Of a stretch of DNA of 64,000 nt, positions 15,665 to 24,355 are shown in pieces (the stretch's first letter is position 1; each line of letters opens with the position of its first letter). A program made the position numbers and the translations under genes. Source of the DNA: Ferruginibacter sp. (GTDB lineage: Bacteria; Bacteroidota; Bacteroidia; Chitinophagales; Chitinophagaceae). The stretch covers positions 1-64,000 of the forward strand of contig NZ_JAQBNR010000004.1 in the NCBI RefSeq assembly GCF_028288465.1. Direction: 5' to 3'. Below the pieces are notes generated by a model. That model had not been told where the DNA came from. It saw nothing but the letters and a program-made list of their open reading frames with translations, and did no database searches.

Positions 15665-16939
15665 ATGCAGCATGAATTTACGCTGGAATATGCACAGGCA
15701 CTGGATAGCCAAGATACACTAAGTCATTTCAGGGCACAATTTTATATGCCTTATTTCCAGGGTAAACATGCCATCTATTTTTTAGGCAATTCTTTGGGGC
15801 TGCAACCAAAAAAAACACAGGATGAAGTAACCAACATCATGGAAAACTGGGCCAATTTTGGGGTGGAAGGATTTTTTTTAGGCAAGGATCCATGGCTGCA
15901 GTATTCAAAAAAAATAACGCCGCTGCTTTGTGATATCATTGGCGCAAAAGAAGAAGAGCTGGTAACGATGAATCACCTGACGGTGAACCTGCATTTGCTA
16001 ATGATTAGTTTTTATCAGCCAACTGTCACCCGCTTTAAAATCATCTGCGAAGCAAAAGCCTTTCCTTCTGATCAATATGCCTTTCAGTCACAGGTAAAAT
16101 TGCATGGTCTTGATCCTGCTGATGCTATCATAGAAGTATTTCCCAAAGAAGGAACAGAACTGATCACTACCGAAGACATCACTGCTGTTATTGAACAACA
16201 CAAGGACAGCATTGCACTGGTTTTATTCAGCGGTATTAATTATTACACAGGCCAGGTTTTCGATATAAAAGCCATTACAAAAGCGGCGCACGAAGCCGGC
16301 GCTTACGCAGGCTTCGACCTTGCACATGCGGCCGGTAATATTAAACTGCAACTGCACGACTGGCAGGTTGATTTTGCATGCTGGTGTAATTATAAATATT
16401 TAAACAGCGGTCCTGGGGCAGTTGCAGGTGCTTTTATACATCAAAAGCATCTCAACAACCATAACCTGAAAAGGCTCGAAGGATGGTGGGGCAATGATGC
16501 CGGCAACCGTTTTAAAATGGCTAGTACGTTTACACCTGCAACAACAGCAGAAAGCTGGGCCATGAGTACACCGCCTGTGATGTTACTAGCTGCGCACAAA
16601 GCATCGCTGGAAATATTTGCTGCAGCGGGTTTTGATAACTTGCTGCAAAAAAGCAAAGCACTGAGTGACTATTTATTTTTTGTGTTAAACCATATCAATC
16701 AACCAATAGAAAAATTTAAAATCATCACGCCATCCAATCCGGACGAACGCGGCTGCCAGGTATCACTTTCAGTACATAAAAATGCAAAAGCTGTTTTTGA
16801 CAGTTTACTGCCCAATGGCGTTTTTGCAGACTGGAGAGAACCCAACGTAATAAGGGTAGCACCAGTGCCTTTATACAATAGCTTCGAAGAAATCTATATT
16901 TTTGCCGAACTGTTACAACACATTTTAAATGTCGCTTAA
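15665..16939 (+). CDS. kynU: Kynureninase
   Basis: 424-residue PLP enzyme that cleaves kynurenine or 3-hydroxykynurenine to (hydroxy)anthranilate and alanine; it serves tryptophan breakdown or the kynurenine route to NAD. Seen: YFLGNSLGLQPKKTQ near residue 38, MNHLTVNLHLLMISFYQPT, FDLAHAAGNIKLQLHDWQVDFACWCNYKYLNSGPGA (split here for clarity: the PLP lysine is in NYKYLNSG near residue 244), and the C-terminal DWREPNVIRVAPVPLYNSFEE. Normal length. The stop TAA overlaps the ATG of the next gene by one base (TAATG), so translation is probably coupled. Confidence 0.95.
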   Translation: MQHEFTLEYAQALDSQDTLSHFRAQFYMPYFQGKHAIYFLGNSLGLQPKKTQDEVTNIMENWANFGVEGFFLGKDPWLQYSKKITPLLCDIIGAKEEELVTMNHLTVNLHLLMISFYQPTVTRFKIICEAKAFPSDQYAFQSQVKLHGLDPADAIIEVFPKEGTELITTEDITAVIEQHKDSIALVLFSGINYYTGQVFDIKAITKAAHEAGAYAGFDLAHAAGNIKLQLHDWQVDFACWCNYKYLNSGPGAVAGAFIHQKHLNNHNLKRLEGWWGNDAGNRFKMASTFTPATTAESWAMSTPPVMLLAAHKASLEIFAAAGFDNLLQKSKALSDYLFFVLNHINQPIEKFKIITPSNPDERGCQVSLSVHKNAKAVFDSLLPNGVFADWREPNVIRVAPVPLYNSFEEIYIFAELLQHILNVA

Positions 16940-17568
16940 TGTATAGCCTTCCTTATTTTACCGAAAAAGATGGAGCCAAAGTAATTGCGTTTATGAAGAA
17001 AAATTCATTTGCAATAATTACCGGGATGGGAGAAGAATATCCGGCGGCCACACAGATTCCTTTAGAAGTGGTGGCAGACAATAATGGAAAAATTATTCTA
17101 TCCGGCCACCTCATGAAAAATACTGATCATCACCGGGCCTTTGTAAAAAATGGCAACGTGCTCGTAATTTTCAACGGACCGCATTGTTATGTTAGTGCAA
17201 GCTGGTACAACAATCCGCAATCTGCCTCTACCTGGAATTACATGACTGTACATGCAAAAGGTACCATTAGTTTTTCAGATGATATTGGAACCTATGAAGC
17301 GATTAAAGCCATAACCAATAAGTATGAAGATGCCCAAAGCGCAGCCGCCTTCAATAATATGTCACAAGCCTATATCGGCAAGATGCTGAAAGCGATTGTG
17401 GGTTTTACTATTGAAGTAAAAACCGTTGAAAATATTTTTAAACTTAGTCAGAATAAAACCAGCGAGGAGCAGCTCAACATTATTGATAAGCTAAAAAAAC
17501 GGGGTGACGAAAACTCAATACTGATTGCAGCAGAAATGAAAAAACTAATTAGTACAACCCAGGCATAA
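16939..17568 (+). CDS. PaiB-like FMN-binding split-barrel protein
   Basis: 209 residues. The split-barrel flavin-binding fold is recognised from NSFAIITGMGEEYPAATQIPL, SGHLMKNTDHHRAF, VLVIFNGPHCYVSASWY and TWNYMTVHAKGTI; these match the PaiB / FMN-binding negative transcriptional regulator family. Many members bind FMN or heme, and a true regulatory role is shown only for a few. It starts within the kynU stop codon and ends 15 nt before pyrF, so the three genes look like one operon; a redox role linked to kynurenine metabolism is possible but unproven. Confidence 0.85.
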   Translation: MYSLPYFTEKDGAKVIAFMKKNSFAIITGMGEEYPAATQIPLEVVADNNGKIILSGHLMKNTDHHRAFVKNGNVLVIFNGPHCYVSASWYNNPQSASTWNYMTVHAKGTISFSDDIGTYEAIKAITNKYEDAQSAAAFNNMSQAYIGKMLKAIVGFTIEVKTVENIFKLSQNKTSEEQLNIIDKLKKRGDENSILIAAEMKKLISTTQA

Positions 17569-17583
17569 GTTCATTTTATAATC

Positions 17584-18393
17584 ATGACAAGACAACAACT
17601 CATCCACCAAATACAATTAAAAAAATCATTTCTCTGCGTTGGTCTGGATACGGACTTTAACAAAATACCAAAGCACCTTCAAAGCCATGCGGATGCCATA
17701 TTTGAATTCAATAAACAGATCATTGATGCTACTAAAGATTTGTGTGTAGCCTATAAAATCAATACTGCTTTTTATGAAGTGCTGGGCTCCAACGGATGGG
17801 ATATTATGGAAAGAACAGTGAACTATATTCCTAAAGAACACTTTACCATCGCTGATGCCAAACGAGGCGATATCGGCAACACGTCCACACAATATGCTAA
17901 AGCCTTTTTTGAAACAATGGAATTTGATTCTGTAACCGTTGCGCCTTACATGGGCGAAGACAGCGTGAAACCTTTCCTCGAATTTGATAATAAGTGGGCC
18001 ATCGTATTGGGTTTAACCAGCAACTCCGGCAGCAAAGATTTTGAGCAACAAAAAGTGGGTGATGAATTTTTATATGAAACAGTTTTAAAAACAGTCAGCA
18101 GTTGGGGCAATACCGGTAACCTGATGTTTGTAGTAGGTGCAACGAAAGCAAATATTTTAGCTGATATCCGCAAAATTATTCCGGATCATTTTTTACTGGT
18201 ACCCGGTGTAGGTTTCCAGGGGGGCAGCCTTGAAGAAGTAAGTAAATATGGATTGAACAACGATTGTGGCTTGCTGGTAAATGCCAGCCGGGCTATTATT
18301 TACGCCAGCGAAAAAGAAGATTTTGCCGCAGAAGCAAGGGCTGTCGCATTGCAGTACCAAACTGAAATGGCAGGCTATTTAGCCAAACTTTGA
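17584..18393 (+). CDS. pyrF: Orotidine 5'-phosphate decarboxylase (type 2)
   Basis: 269-residue decarboxylase for the last step of UMP synthesis. Seen: [14 protein letters not shown] near residue 16, the catalytic [13 protein letters not shown] near residue 91, [15 protein letters not shown], and the phosphate-binding [11 protein letters not shown] and [13 protein letters not shown]. Length and motifs fit the longer type 2 (PyrF/mycobacterial-like) group. Last gene of the kynU operon. Its 3' end overlaps the convergent membrane-protein gene by 19 nt. Confidence 0.95.
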   Translation: MTRQQLIHQIQLKKSFLCVGLDTDFNKIPKHLQSHADAIFEFNKQIIDATKDLCVAYKINTAFYEVLGSNGWDIMERTVNYIPKEHFTIADAKRGDIGNTSTQYAKAFFETMEFDSVTVAPYMGEDSVKPFLEFDNKWAIVLGLTSNSGSKDFEQQKVGDEFLYETVLKTVSSWGNTGNLMFVVGATKANILADIRKIIPDHFLLVPGVGFQGGSLEEVSKYGLNNDCGLLVNASRAIIYASEKEDFAAEARAVALQYQTEMAGYLAKL

Positions 18394-18851
18394 TCTTCTA
18401 ATTGCTTTATCCATCTTCTGCAAATCAACAGTGGTACTAATCCCACCACTCCAAAACTGCAATCAATTAAAATATGAAACAGCGGGATATACCGGATAGG
18501 CCCCGCAATAAACGCCAGCGGAATTACTGCAAGGCACGCAAGTATCGCCCAATCAATAATCCATTTATTTTTTATGGGGTCCTTTAAAGGCCCGATAAAA
18601 GCCATCGCAATTACAATGTGCGCAAAAGCCAGCCAGTCAAAACCATACGCCAGCATTGGGTATTTGGCATTGGTTTCTACCAGCGCCGTGTATACATTTT
18701 GTAACCAGTCTTTCGCAAATGCGGGCACCATTGAAGGATGATGTTGTAACCACAGCAATTCTGTTTCCACAGGAAAAGCAGTAACACCACTAAGTATTAA
18801 GGCAACTATAAAAAATACAATCAGCAGGCGGATTTTTTTCAGAAGGGTCAT
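18375..18851 (-). CDS. Conserved hypothetical membrane protein
   Basis: 158 residues with about four membrane helices (near residues 8-28, 70-90, 100-122 and 126-148). The first loop ([32 protein letters not shown] in part) is amphipathic and would face the periplasm. I do not recognise a named family. The tail overlaps the pyrF tail by 19 nt in convergent orientation; no operon partner is close, as the YciI gene ends 62 nt upstream. Confidence 0.65.
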   Translation of the reverse strand: MTLLKKIRLLIVFFIVALILSGVTAFPVETELLWLQHHPSMVPAFAKDWLQNVYTALVETNAKYPMLAYGFDWLAFAHIVIAMAFIGPLKDPIKNKWIIDWAILACLAVIPLAFIAGPIRYIPLFHILIDCSFGVVGLVPLLICRRWIKQLEDQSLAK

Positions 18852-18913
18852 ATAAATTTTAAGGTACGTTTCAGATTATAAGGCTAATCACATTAAAGCT
18901 AAAATATATTTCT

Positions 18914-19348
18914 CTATGGCTTCTTCTCAGGCTTGCCGGGCGTAAAGCTTCCCATCGAAGCAGTCCACCAGGGATGCACTTCATAGGACAGTCTTCCTGC
19001 TGCAATTGCCGGGTCCGTCTTCAACAATGCTTCCACTTCTTCCTTTGTTTTACAATCGAAAATAAAAATGCCCCGCCAGTTGCCATCATCACCAAAGGGA
19101 CCCGCAACCTTTAACTTGCCATCGTAATATAGACGATTGATATTGGCCATATGGCCTTCCTGTATTTTGGCTGCAGTAGCCGAATCATGCGTGCGGTTAC
19201 TACCTGTGGTGAGCATCACAAAAAAGTATTGCCTGATTTTATCTTCGGGTCTTGAAGCAGCGGCTGGTTTTTGATCCTGTGCATCAACCTCACTGATGAT
19301 GGCCAGGCAACTTAAAGCAACTAACAAGTATTTTATAAGATGTCTCAT
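18914..19348 (-). CDS. Exported YciI-like domain protein
   Basis: 144 residues: signal peptide MRHLIKYLLVALSCLAIISEVDA, a short linker, and a YciI-like ferredoxin-type fold at about residues 38-135, with RQYFFVMLTTGSNRTHD, EGHMANINRLYYDGKLKVAGPFGDDG, GIFIFDCKTKEEVEALLKTDPAI and YEVHPWW. YciI proteins are small dimeric putative enzymes of unknown activity with His/Asp pairs. The secretion signal is unusual compared with the cytoplasmic family founders, though exported versions occur in Bacteroidota as far as I recall. Confidence 0.8.
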   Translation of the reverse strand: MRHLIKYLLVALSCLAIISEVDAQDQKPAAASRPEDKIRQYFFVMLTTGSNRTHDSATAAKIQEGHMANINRLYYDGKLKVAGPFGDDGNWRGIFIFDCKTKEEVEALLKTDPAIAAGRLSYEVHPWWTASMGSFTPGKPEKKP

Positions 19349-19372
19349 AAAAAATAATTTCTATGAAAATAC

Positions 19373-19402
19373 AAAAGGTCTGCAAATAATTACAGACCTT
19401 TT
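19373..19402 (-). terminator. Terminator after the adhesin-like gene
   Basis: Perfect 10-bp stem AAAAGGTCTG / CAGACCTTTT with a 10-nt AT loop. It is symmetric, and on the minus strand the stem ends in TTTT. It closes the ECF sigma operon, 24 nt after the stop at 19427. Confidence 0.75.
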
Positions 19403-19426
19403 ATAGTTCACAACCGCGTAACGCCG

Positions 19427-20422
19427 TTATGAGGTAGTCCTGGTTTTTGATTTAGCTTTTTCTTTATCCTTCATATCATCTTCTGTGGCTTCGCCTAAAA
19501 TTATTTTACCAAAACTGGTATTTAACTTAATTGGAATAGCGCCATTGCCGGACTTTCCATTGTAATGATAATCGAATTTTGGTCCCTTATCTTCTTTATC
19601 GTCTTCATCACTATCAAACTTTATACTGCTGCGGTTTTTAAAACTGCCAAAGCTGGTAGAGATGGAGTAAGATGCAGATAAATCCCCTACCGGCCTGATG
19701 TTGACGGTAGAGTACGACACTTTTGCATCCAGGCTGGTAAGACTGTTATCAACGTTTATTTTTGTTGCGCTGCTAAATTCCAGGTCCAATTTAATCTTGC
19801 CAGACAACTTACCAATTTCTGCAGAAGAATATTTTATGCTGACTGGTCCATCAAAAATACTTTCAATATTGGCATGCCCGAATTCTACATTTACTGATTT
19901 CACATTGCTTAAACTGCCGGTGGTTAAAGACCCAAATTTACTGGACAATTCTACCTCGCCTTTATAGTCTGGTAGTACTGTGGCGCCAAATTCATTGCTA
20001 ATGTGCAGCGGGTTGGATGCAGGCATGGAAATATCATAATTCACTTTCATGGTGCTTTTTTCATTCTTTGAATTATTGACTCCCTTGATTGAAGTTTTGA
20101 ATGAAATATCGCTACTGTTTTTTGACTCATTTACCTCAATGCGATCGATTATTTTTTGCGCGAGCGCCTCTGAGTTGGCTGATACTTCTACTGTTACATC
20201 AATCTTTATTTCATTCTTATTCCAGGTATGTACTTCAACAGTACCGAAAGAATTTTGAATGTCCAGTTTGTCTGATGAAGAAACATTGTAAGTTTTATTC
20301 ACCGCTTTGTTCTTTACAAACTCATACTTTTTATTGTTATCGTTTTGTGCAAACAACTGGTGCTGCAGAAAGAAAAACGGGAACCATATGCTAAATAGTT
20401 GGAGTGCTTTTTTCATGGTCAT
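19427..20422 (-). CDS. Exported adhesin-like (DUF4097-type) beta-helix protein
   Basis: 331 residues. Signal peptide, then a domain of repeated short beta strands (KLDIQNSFGTVEVHTWNKNEIKIDV, HISNEFGATVLPDYKGEVELSSKFGSL in part, KLDLEFSSATKINV) typical of putative auto-transporter/adhesin head domains DUF4097/DUF2807. The C-terminus is acidic and then basic (DDMKDKEKAKSKTRTTS). Probably surface or periplasmic. The start at 20422 (MTMKKAL) or 20416 (MKKAL) overlaps the preceding gene by 26-32 nt, so the two are translationally coupled. As the last gene after an ECF sigma and a membrane protein, it is a likely sensor or target of that system. Confidence 0.7.
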   Translation of the reverse strand: MTMKKALQLFSIWFPFFFLQHQLFAQNDNNKKYEFVKNKAVNKTYNVSSSDKLDIQNSFGTVEVHTWNKNEIKIDVTVEVSANSEALAQKIIDRIEVNESKNSSDISFKTSIKGVNNSKNEKSTMKVNYDISMPASNPLHISNEFGATVLPDYKGEVELSSKFGSLTTGSLSNVKSVNVEFGHANIESIFDGPVSIKYSSAEIGKLSGKIKLDLEFSSATKINVDNSLTSLDAKVSYSTVNIRPVGDLSASYSISTSFGSFKNRSSIKFDSDEDDKEDKGPKFDYHYNGKSGNGAIPIKLNTSFGKIILGEATEDDMKDKEKAKSKTRTTS

Positions 20423-20972
20423 CTTTTTTTGATTGTTTAATTTGATTGATAATGTTTAATTGCTGATTCAACACATTCAGCTGCAGCTGCAGGTTTTGAA
20501 TCATTGCCTGTATCAGCATTTCACGGTTGGGTGTAATGCTCAACTGGCTTTTGAGGGATTTATATGAACTATCCAATTGGTTAATGTCTGTGGTGAACTG
20601 GTGGTACAACTCCGGGTGTTCCGGCGCCAATGCTTTTAACTCCTCTTGTTTAAGCAGCACCAGTTTTGCAAATTCATTTACTTCCGGTGTATTTTCAGAA
20701 ACCATGGCATTGACTTCTACGGAAGAGTCTTTTTTTGTTACGCCAATCTCTCTTCCTATTTTATTTGTATTCGTTACAAAAAATACAATCAGTCCGGCTG
20801 TGATGATGATTGCAGCGGCGACGGTCCATTTAAGTATGGGTGTCAGTATATTTTTTTTTGGTTGCTTTTCAACCAGCGATGTTGCAATGTTTTCCCAAAC
20901 CTTAACCGATGGCATTTTATCGTCAAATTCGTTCCGGTTATCGCCTATAAACTTTTCTAATTTCCTGCTCAT
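20391..20972 (-). CDS. Single-pass membrane protein, probable anti-sigma factor partner
   Basis: 193 residues. Cytoplasmic N-terminus of about 45 residues (RKLEKFIGDNRNEFDDKMPS and KVWENIATSLVEKQPKKN), one membrane helix near residues 48-70 (WTVAAAIIITAGLIVFFVT), then a periplasmic Gln/Leu-rich coiled coil (LIQAMIQNLQLQLNVLNQQL). I see no zinc-binding HxxxCxxC anti-sigma motif. Position after an ECF sigma gene with ATGA overlap suggests an anti-sigma role; this is inference from context and topology only. Confidence 0.6.
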   Translation of the reverse strand: MSRKLEKFIGDNRNEFDDKMPSVKVWENIATSLVEKQPKKNILTPILKWTVAAAIIITAGLIVFFVTNTNKIGREIGVTKKDSSVEVNAMVSENTPEVNEFAKLVLLKQEELKALAPEHPELYHQFTTDINQLDSSYKSLKSQLSITPNREMLIQAMIQNLQLQLNVLNQQLNIINQIKQSKKDDHEKSTPTI

Positions 20973-21520
20973 ATTCCTTCTTTTAAAAGCTGTAATAATT
21001 TTTGCTTCGCCCGCATGTACTGCGTTCGGGTAGTTGATTCCGCTACGTTCAATATTTCTGATATTTCCTGGTGATCGTATCCTTCCAGCAAATACAAACT
21101 CAGCACGGTGCGGTAGCCATCCGGCAGCGATAGGATGGACTTTTTTACCTGTTCTACCTTGAATGCAATCTCATTTTCATCAATAAAAGTCTCTTCTGCA
21201 ATATTGTACACATTGATTGTTTCAATGTCTTCCCATCGGAATTTTCTTTTTTTAAGCTGGTTGATGCTTCGATGAATGCAGATCTGTTTTAACCAGCCTC
21301 CAAAGCTGGTGCGGTATTCAAAAGCGTGCAGGTTTTTGAATGCCTCTGTAAAACTTTCCTGCAGTACATCTTCTGCCTCGTCAAAACTGTTTAAAATTCT
21401 ATGGCAGGTATTGAACATGGCTTTAGCATACCGTTGGTACAGTTCTTTATAGCCCGCAGCTTCGCCTTTTTTGCAGCGCTCTACCAGTTCATCCCGATGT
21501 ATCGATACCGTTAGTTCCAA
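20969..21520 (-). CDS. RNA polymerase ECF-type sigma factor
   Basis: About 183 residues. Sigma region 2 is seen in YKELYQRYAKAMFNTCHRIL and DEAEDVLQESFTEAFKNLHAFE plus FGGWLKQICIHRSINQLKKRK; region 4 in ILSLPDGYRTVLSLYLLEGYDHQEISEILNVAESTTRTQYMRAKQKL (helix-turn-helix ITE split: HQEISEILNVAESTTRTQ). It would direct polymerase to a regulon that probably includes its own operon. There is no suitable ATG: starts are TTG at 21520 (preferred, MELTVSIHRDEL) or TTG at 21547. Stop and next start overlap as ATGA. A TACCTTTG box lies at 21570-21577. Confidence 0.9.
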   Translation of the reverse strand: MELTVSIHRDELVERCKKGEAAGYKELYQRYAKAMFNTCHRILNSFDEAEDVLQESFTEAFKNLHAFEYRTSFGGWLKQICIHRSINQLKKRKFRWEDIETINVYNIAEETFIDENEIAFKVEQVKKSILSLPDGYRTVLSLYLLEGYDHQEISEILNVAESTTRTQYMRAKQKLLQLLKEGI

Positions 21521-21569
21521 AAAGATTGTTTTAATTAATAGAGACAAGCGCCTTTGAATAATGTTGCAT

Positions 21570-21577
21570 CAAAGGTA
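21570..21577 (-). promoter_or_regulatory. -7 box (TACCTTTG) of the ECF sigma operon
   Basis: Exact TAnnTTTG on the minus strand, 49 nt before TTG 21520 and 22 nt before TTG 21547. Confidence 0.45.
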
Positions 21578-21608
21578 AACACAACCATTTTTGTAGTGCC
21601 GTACATAT

Positions 21609-21616
21609 TATCTTTG
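21609..21616 (+). promoter_or_regulatory. -7 box (TATCTTTG) upstream of the acyl-CoA dehydrogenase gene
   Basis: Exact TAnnTTTG on the plus strand. The 102-nt hairpin repeat begins one base later, so a transcript from here would carry the hairpin in a leader of about 220 nt. Confidence 0.35.
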
Positions 21617-21617
21617 T

Positions 21618-21719
21618 GCGTAGGATAGAACACTGATGACGCTGATGGAACGGATTAAAAACAGATTTAAAATCAATGCCAATCCGCAATATCCCTTTCA
21701 GCCGTGTTCCATCCTACGC
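21618..21719. repeat. 102-nt nested palindromic (REP/MITE-like) element
   Basis: Outer arms GCGTAGGATAGAACAC (21618-21633) and GTGTTCCATCCTACGC (21704-21719) pair at 15 of 16 positions. Inner arms pair around the same centre: GCTGA/TCAGC, CGGATT (21651-21656)/AATCCG (21681-21686), and GATTT/AAATC (21664-21674). The whole element folds as one imperfect hairpin. It has no coding frame. Words such as GATAGAACAC and CTGATGACGCTGATGGAACGG resemble palindromic repeats I have seen scattered in environmental bacterial genomes. Confidence 0.65.
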
Positions 21720-21839
21720 TTCAGTAAAAGTTCAAAAATGGCGGTACAAGGGAGCCGATCGCTATCGGATGGTCAACAGAATTACAAATGCTTGTTCAAA
21801 AAAATATTCATCATCTTTTAAACAATTGCTCAATTTACT

Positions 21840-23024
21840 ATGGCAGCTAAAACAGATAATTTTCAAAGCCCGGATTATTTTAATGTAGATGAATTATTAA
21901 CGGAAGAACATAAGTTGGTAAGAGAAAGTGTACGCAATTATGTAAAAAAAGAAATCAGCCCGATTATAGAGGACTATGCACAACGTGCCGAGTTTCCGCA
22001 GCAAATTGTAAAACAACTGGGCGACATGGGTTGCTTCGGTCCGACCGTGCCGGAACAATATGGGGGTGGCGGACTTGATTATATCAGCTACGGTTTAATG
22101 ATGCAGGAACTGGAGAGAGGTGACAGTGGTGTTCGCTCTACAGCGAGTGTACAGGGGAGTTTGGTAATGTTTCCTATTTATCAATATGGCAGTGAAGACC
22201 AGCGAAATAAATATTTACCCAAACTGGCCAGCGGCGAATGGCTGGGTTGTTTTGGATTAACGGAACCAAATCACGGCAGCGACCCCAGCAGTATGCTGAC
22301 GAATATAAAAGATGGGGGCGACCACGTGATTTTAAATGGCGCAAAAATGTGGATCAGCAATGCGCCTTTTGCGCAGGTAGCGGTGGTGTGGGCACGCAAT
22401 GAAAAAGATGAAATTCAGGGTGTGATTGTGGAAAGAGGTATGGAAGGTTTTAGTACGCCTACCACGCATGGCAAATGGAGCCTGCGGGCAAGTGCGACTG
22501 GCGAGCTGGTGTTTGACAATGTAAAAGTACCAAAGGAAAATATATTGCCCAATGTAAAAGGATTGAAAGGTCCGCTGGGTTGTTTAACCAAGGCCCGCTA
22601 TGGTATTGCCTGGGGCGCCATTGGGGCAGCCATGGATTGCTACCATATTGCGCTCGAATACAGCAAAGAAAGAATTCAGTTTGGCAGGCCCATCGGCGGC
22701 TTTCAGTTGCAGCAAAAAAAGCTGGCCGAAATGGTAACAGAAATTACCAAAGCGCAGCTATTAAACTGGCGCCTGGGTGTACTGATGAATGAAGGAAAAG
22801 TGACCCCGCAGCAGGTAAGTATGGCCAAAAGAAATGCCTGCGAAGTGGCGACCAATATTGCAAGAGACGCCCGCCAGATGCTGGGCGGCATGGGCATTAC
22901 AGGCGAATACCCGGTAATGCGCCACATGATGAACCTGGAAAGTGTAATCACCTATGAAGGCACGCACGATATTCATTTGCTGATTACGGGTATGGATGTT
23001 ACGGGGTTAAATGCGTTTAAGTAA
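21840..23024 (+). CDS. Acyl-CoA dehydrogenase, glutaryl-CoA dehydrogenase-like
   Basis: 394 residues, FAD-dependent. Seen: VPEQYGGGGLDYISYGLMMQE, the FAD-binding CFGLTEPNHGSDPSSM and MWISNAPFAQVAVVWAR, RIQFGRPIGGFQLQQKKLAEM, QMLGGMGITGEYPVMRHMMNLE, and the catalytic-Glu segment TYEGTHDIHLLI (Glu near residue 373). TYEGTHDIH and FGLTEPNHGSDP match glutaryl-CoA dehydrogenase, which makes crotonyl-CoA from glutaryl-CoA in lysine and tryptophan breakdown. Another short-chain substrate cannot be excluded. The 3-hydroxybutyryl-CoA dehydrogenase downstream acts two steps later in the same route. Confidence 0.9.
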   Translation: MAAKTDNFQSPDYFNVDELLTEEHKLVRESVRNYVKKEISPIIEDYAQRAEFPQQIVKQLGDMGCFGPTVPEQYGGGGLDYISYGLMMQELERGDSGVRSTASVQGSLVMFPIYQYGSEDQRNKYLPKLASGEWLGCFGLTEPNHGSDPSSMLTNIKDGGDHVILNGAKMWISNAPFAQVAVVWARNEKDEIQGVIVERGMEGFSTPTTHGKWSLRASATGELVFDNVKVPKENILPNVKGLKGPLGCLTKARYGIAWGAIGAAMDCYHIALEYSKERIQFGRPIGGFQLQQKKLAEMVTEITKAQLLNWRLGVLMNEGKVTPQQVSMAKRNACEVATNIARDARQMLGGMGITGEYPVMRHMMNLESVITYEGTHDIHLLITGMDVTGLNAFK

Positions 23025-23336
23025 AAACCGCCCCGATGGAGGAATGAGTGCATGTTCTGTTATTTTTTGATATCAGCAATGGTAACGGTATTCAACTTCA
23101 TTGGCGTCGCACACTTGTACTGATATTACTTTATTGTGCTCCTCTTCAATTTGATATATCTTTTAATTTAGGAGGCTTACAAAATCCGGAACCAGTGAAA
23201 AATTTAGAATAGTCGTAAGGGAATTGATTTTTATTCAATAATTGCATTAACTACTAACCGCATAATTCACCTTCCTATAAATGCTTATCTCGAATTATGG
23301 AAATGAGACTTCTTGAAACATTGATAAAATGAATGT
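23025..23336. other. 312-nt spacer between the two acyl-CoA genes
   Basis: No coding frame. It contains one copy of the GCGTCGC repeat (23096-23121) and AT-rich sequence before the 3-hydroxybutyryl-CoA dehydrogenase gene. No TAnnTTTG box near the downstream ATG. Confidence 0.6.
23096..23121 (+). repeat. GCGTCGC dispersed repeat, copy B
   Basis: The 26 nt include CTTCATTGGCGTCGCAC and then ACTTGTACT; 23 of 26 positions match the copy at 33025-33050. Confidence 0.6.
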
Positions 23337-24227
23337 ATGATAAAAGACATTGCTGTTATCGGCGCCGGCACCATGGGCAATGGTATTGCGCATGTATTTG
23401 CGCAACATGGATTTGCTGTAACATTAATTGATGTAAATGCAACTCAGTTAGAAAAAGCTATTGCGACCATTGGCAAAAACCTCGACCGCCAGGTGGCAAG
23501 AGCAACCATAACTGAAGAACAAAAAAAAGCAGCGCTTGAAAATATCACCACTGCAACTGAAATAGCAACGGGTATACAAAATGCACGACTGGTAATTGAA
23601 GCCGCAACAGAAAATACAGAACTCAAAGTAAAAATATTTAAGCAAGTGGATGAAGCCGCCCCGGCGGGTTGCATCCTCGCTACCAATACGTCTTCCATAT
23701 CCATCACCAAAATAGCGGCTGCCACCAAACGCCCCGAACTGGTAATTGGTATGCATTTTATGAATCCCGTGCCGGTGATGAAGCTCGTGGAAATTATCAA
23801 TGGCTACCAAACCACAAAGGAAGTAACGGATACCATTGCCGCACTTAGTAAACAATTAGGCAAAATCCCTTGCGTGGTCAATGATTATCCTGGTTTTATT
23901 GCCAACCGCATTTTGATGCCCATGATTAATGAAGCTATTTATAGTTTGTATGAAGGCGTAGCTGGTGTAGAAGAAATTGATACTGTTATGAAACTCGGAA
24001 TGGCCCACCCGATGGGTCCGCTGCAACTGGCGGATTTTATTGGCCTGGATGTTTGCCTGAGTATTTTAAAAGTATTGCAGGATGGGTTTGGCAATCCAAA
24101 ATATGCGCCCTGTCCGTTGCTGGTAAATATGGTGATGGCTGGAAAGCTGGGCGTTAAAAGTGGTGAGGGATTTTATGTTTATACTCCGGGGAGCAAAGAG
24201 TTAGTATTGAGCAAAAGCTTCATTTAA
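23337..24227 (+). CDS. 3-hydroxybutyryl-CoA dehydrogenase
   Basis: 296 residues. N-terminal Rossmann domain with IAVIGAGTMGNGIAHVFAQHGFAVTLIDVN; NTSSISITKIA; the catalytic GMHFMNPVPVMKLVEII; C-terminal domain with DYPGFIANRILMPMINEAIYSLYEGVA and KLGMAHPMGPLQLADFIGLD. It oxidises 3-hydroxybutyryl-CoA to acetoacetyl-CoA with NAD(P). Gene names hbd or paaH are used for this family; context fits use with the glutaryl-CoA dehydrogenase-like enzyme upstream. The enoyl-CoA hydratase needed between them is not in the window. Confidence 0.93.
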   Translation: MIKDIAVIGAGTMGNGIAHVFAQHGFAVTLIDVNATQLEKAIATIGKNLDRQVARATITEEQKKAALENITTATEIATGIQNARLVIEAATENTELKVKIFKQVDEAAPAGCILATNTSSISITKIAAATKRPELVIGMHFMNPVPVMKLVEIINGYQTTKEVTDTIAALSKQLGKIPCVVNDYPGFIANRILMPMINEAIYSLYEGVAGVEEIDTVMKLGMAHPMGPLQLADFIGLDVCLSILKVLQDGFGNPKYAPCPLLVNMVMAGKLGVKSGEGFYVYTPGSKELVLSKSFI

Positions 24228-24355
24228 TTAGCAGTAATTAATTGTACATAAACAAGCCGGTAAACTACAGTGCTTAAGCATTCGCATAGCAGGCCATCGA
24301 AATGATGGCAGAAGGCAAAAGCAGGAACTGGAAATATGCCCCGAAATAATTTTGG

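Noticed and set aside
20527-21033. 168-codon plus-strand frame opposite the sigma and membrane-protein genes
   Set aside because: Low-complexity Ser/Phe/Thr composition, typical of an antisense shadow; the minus-strand genes overlap neatly.
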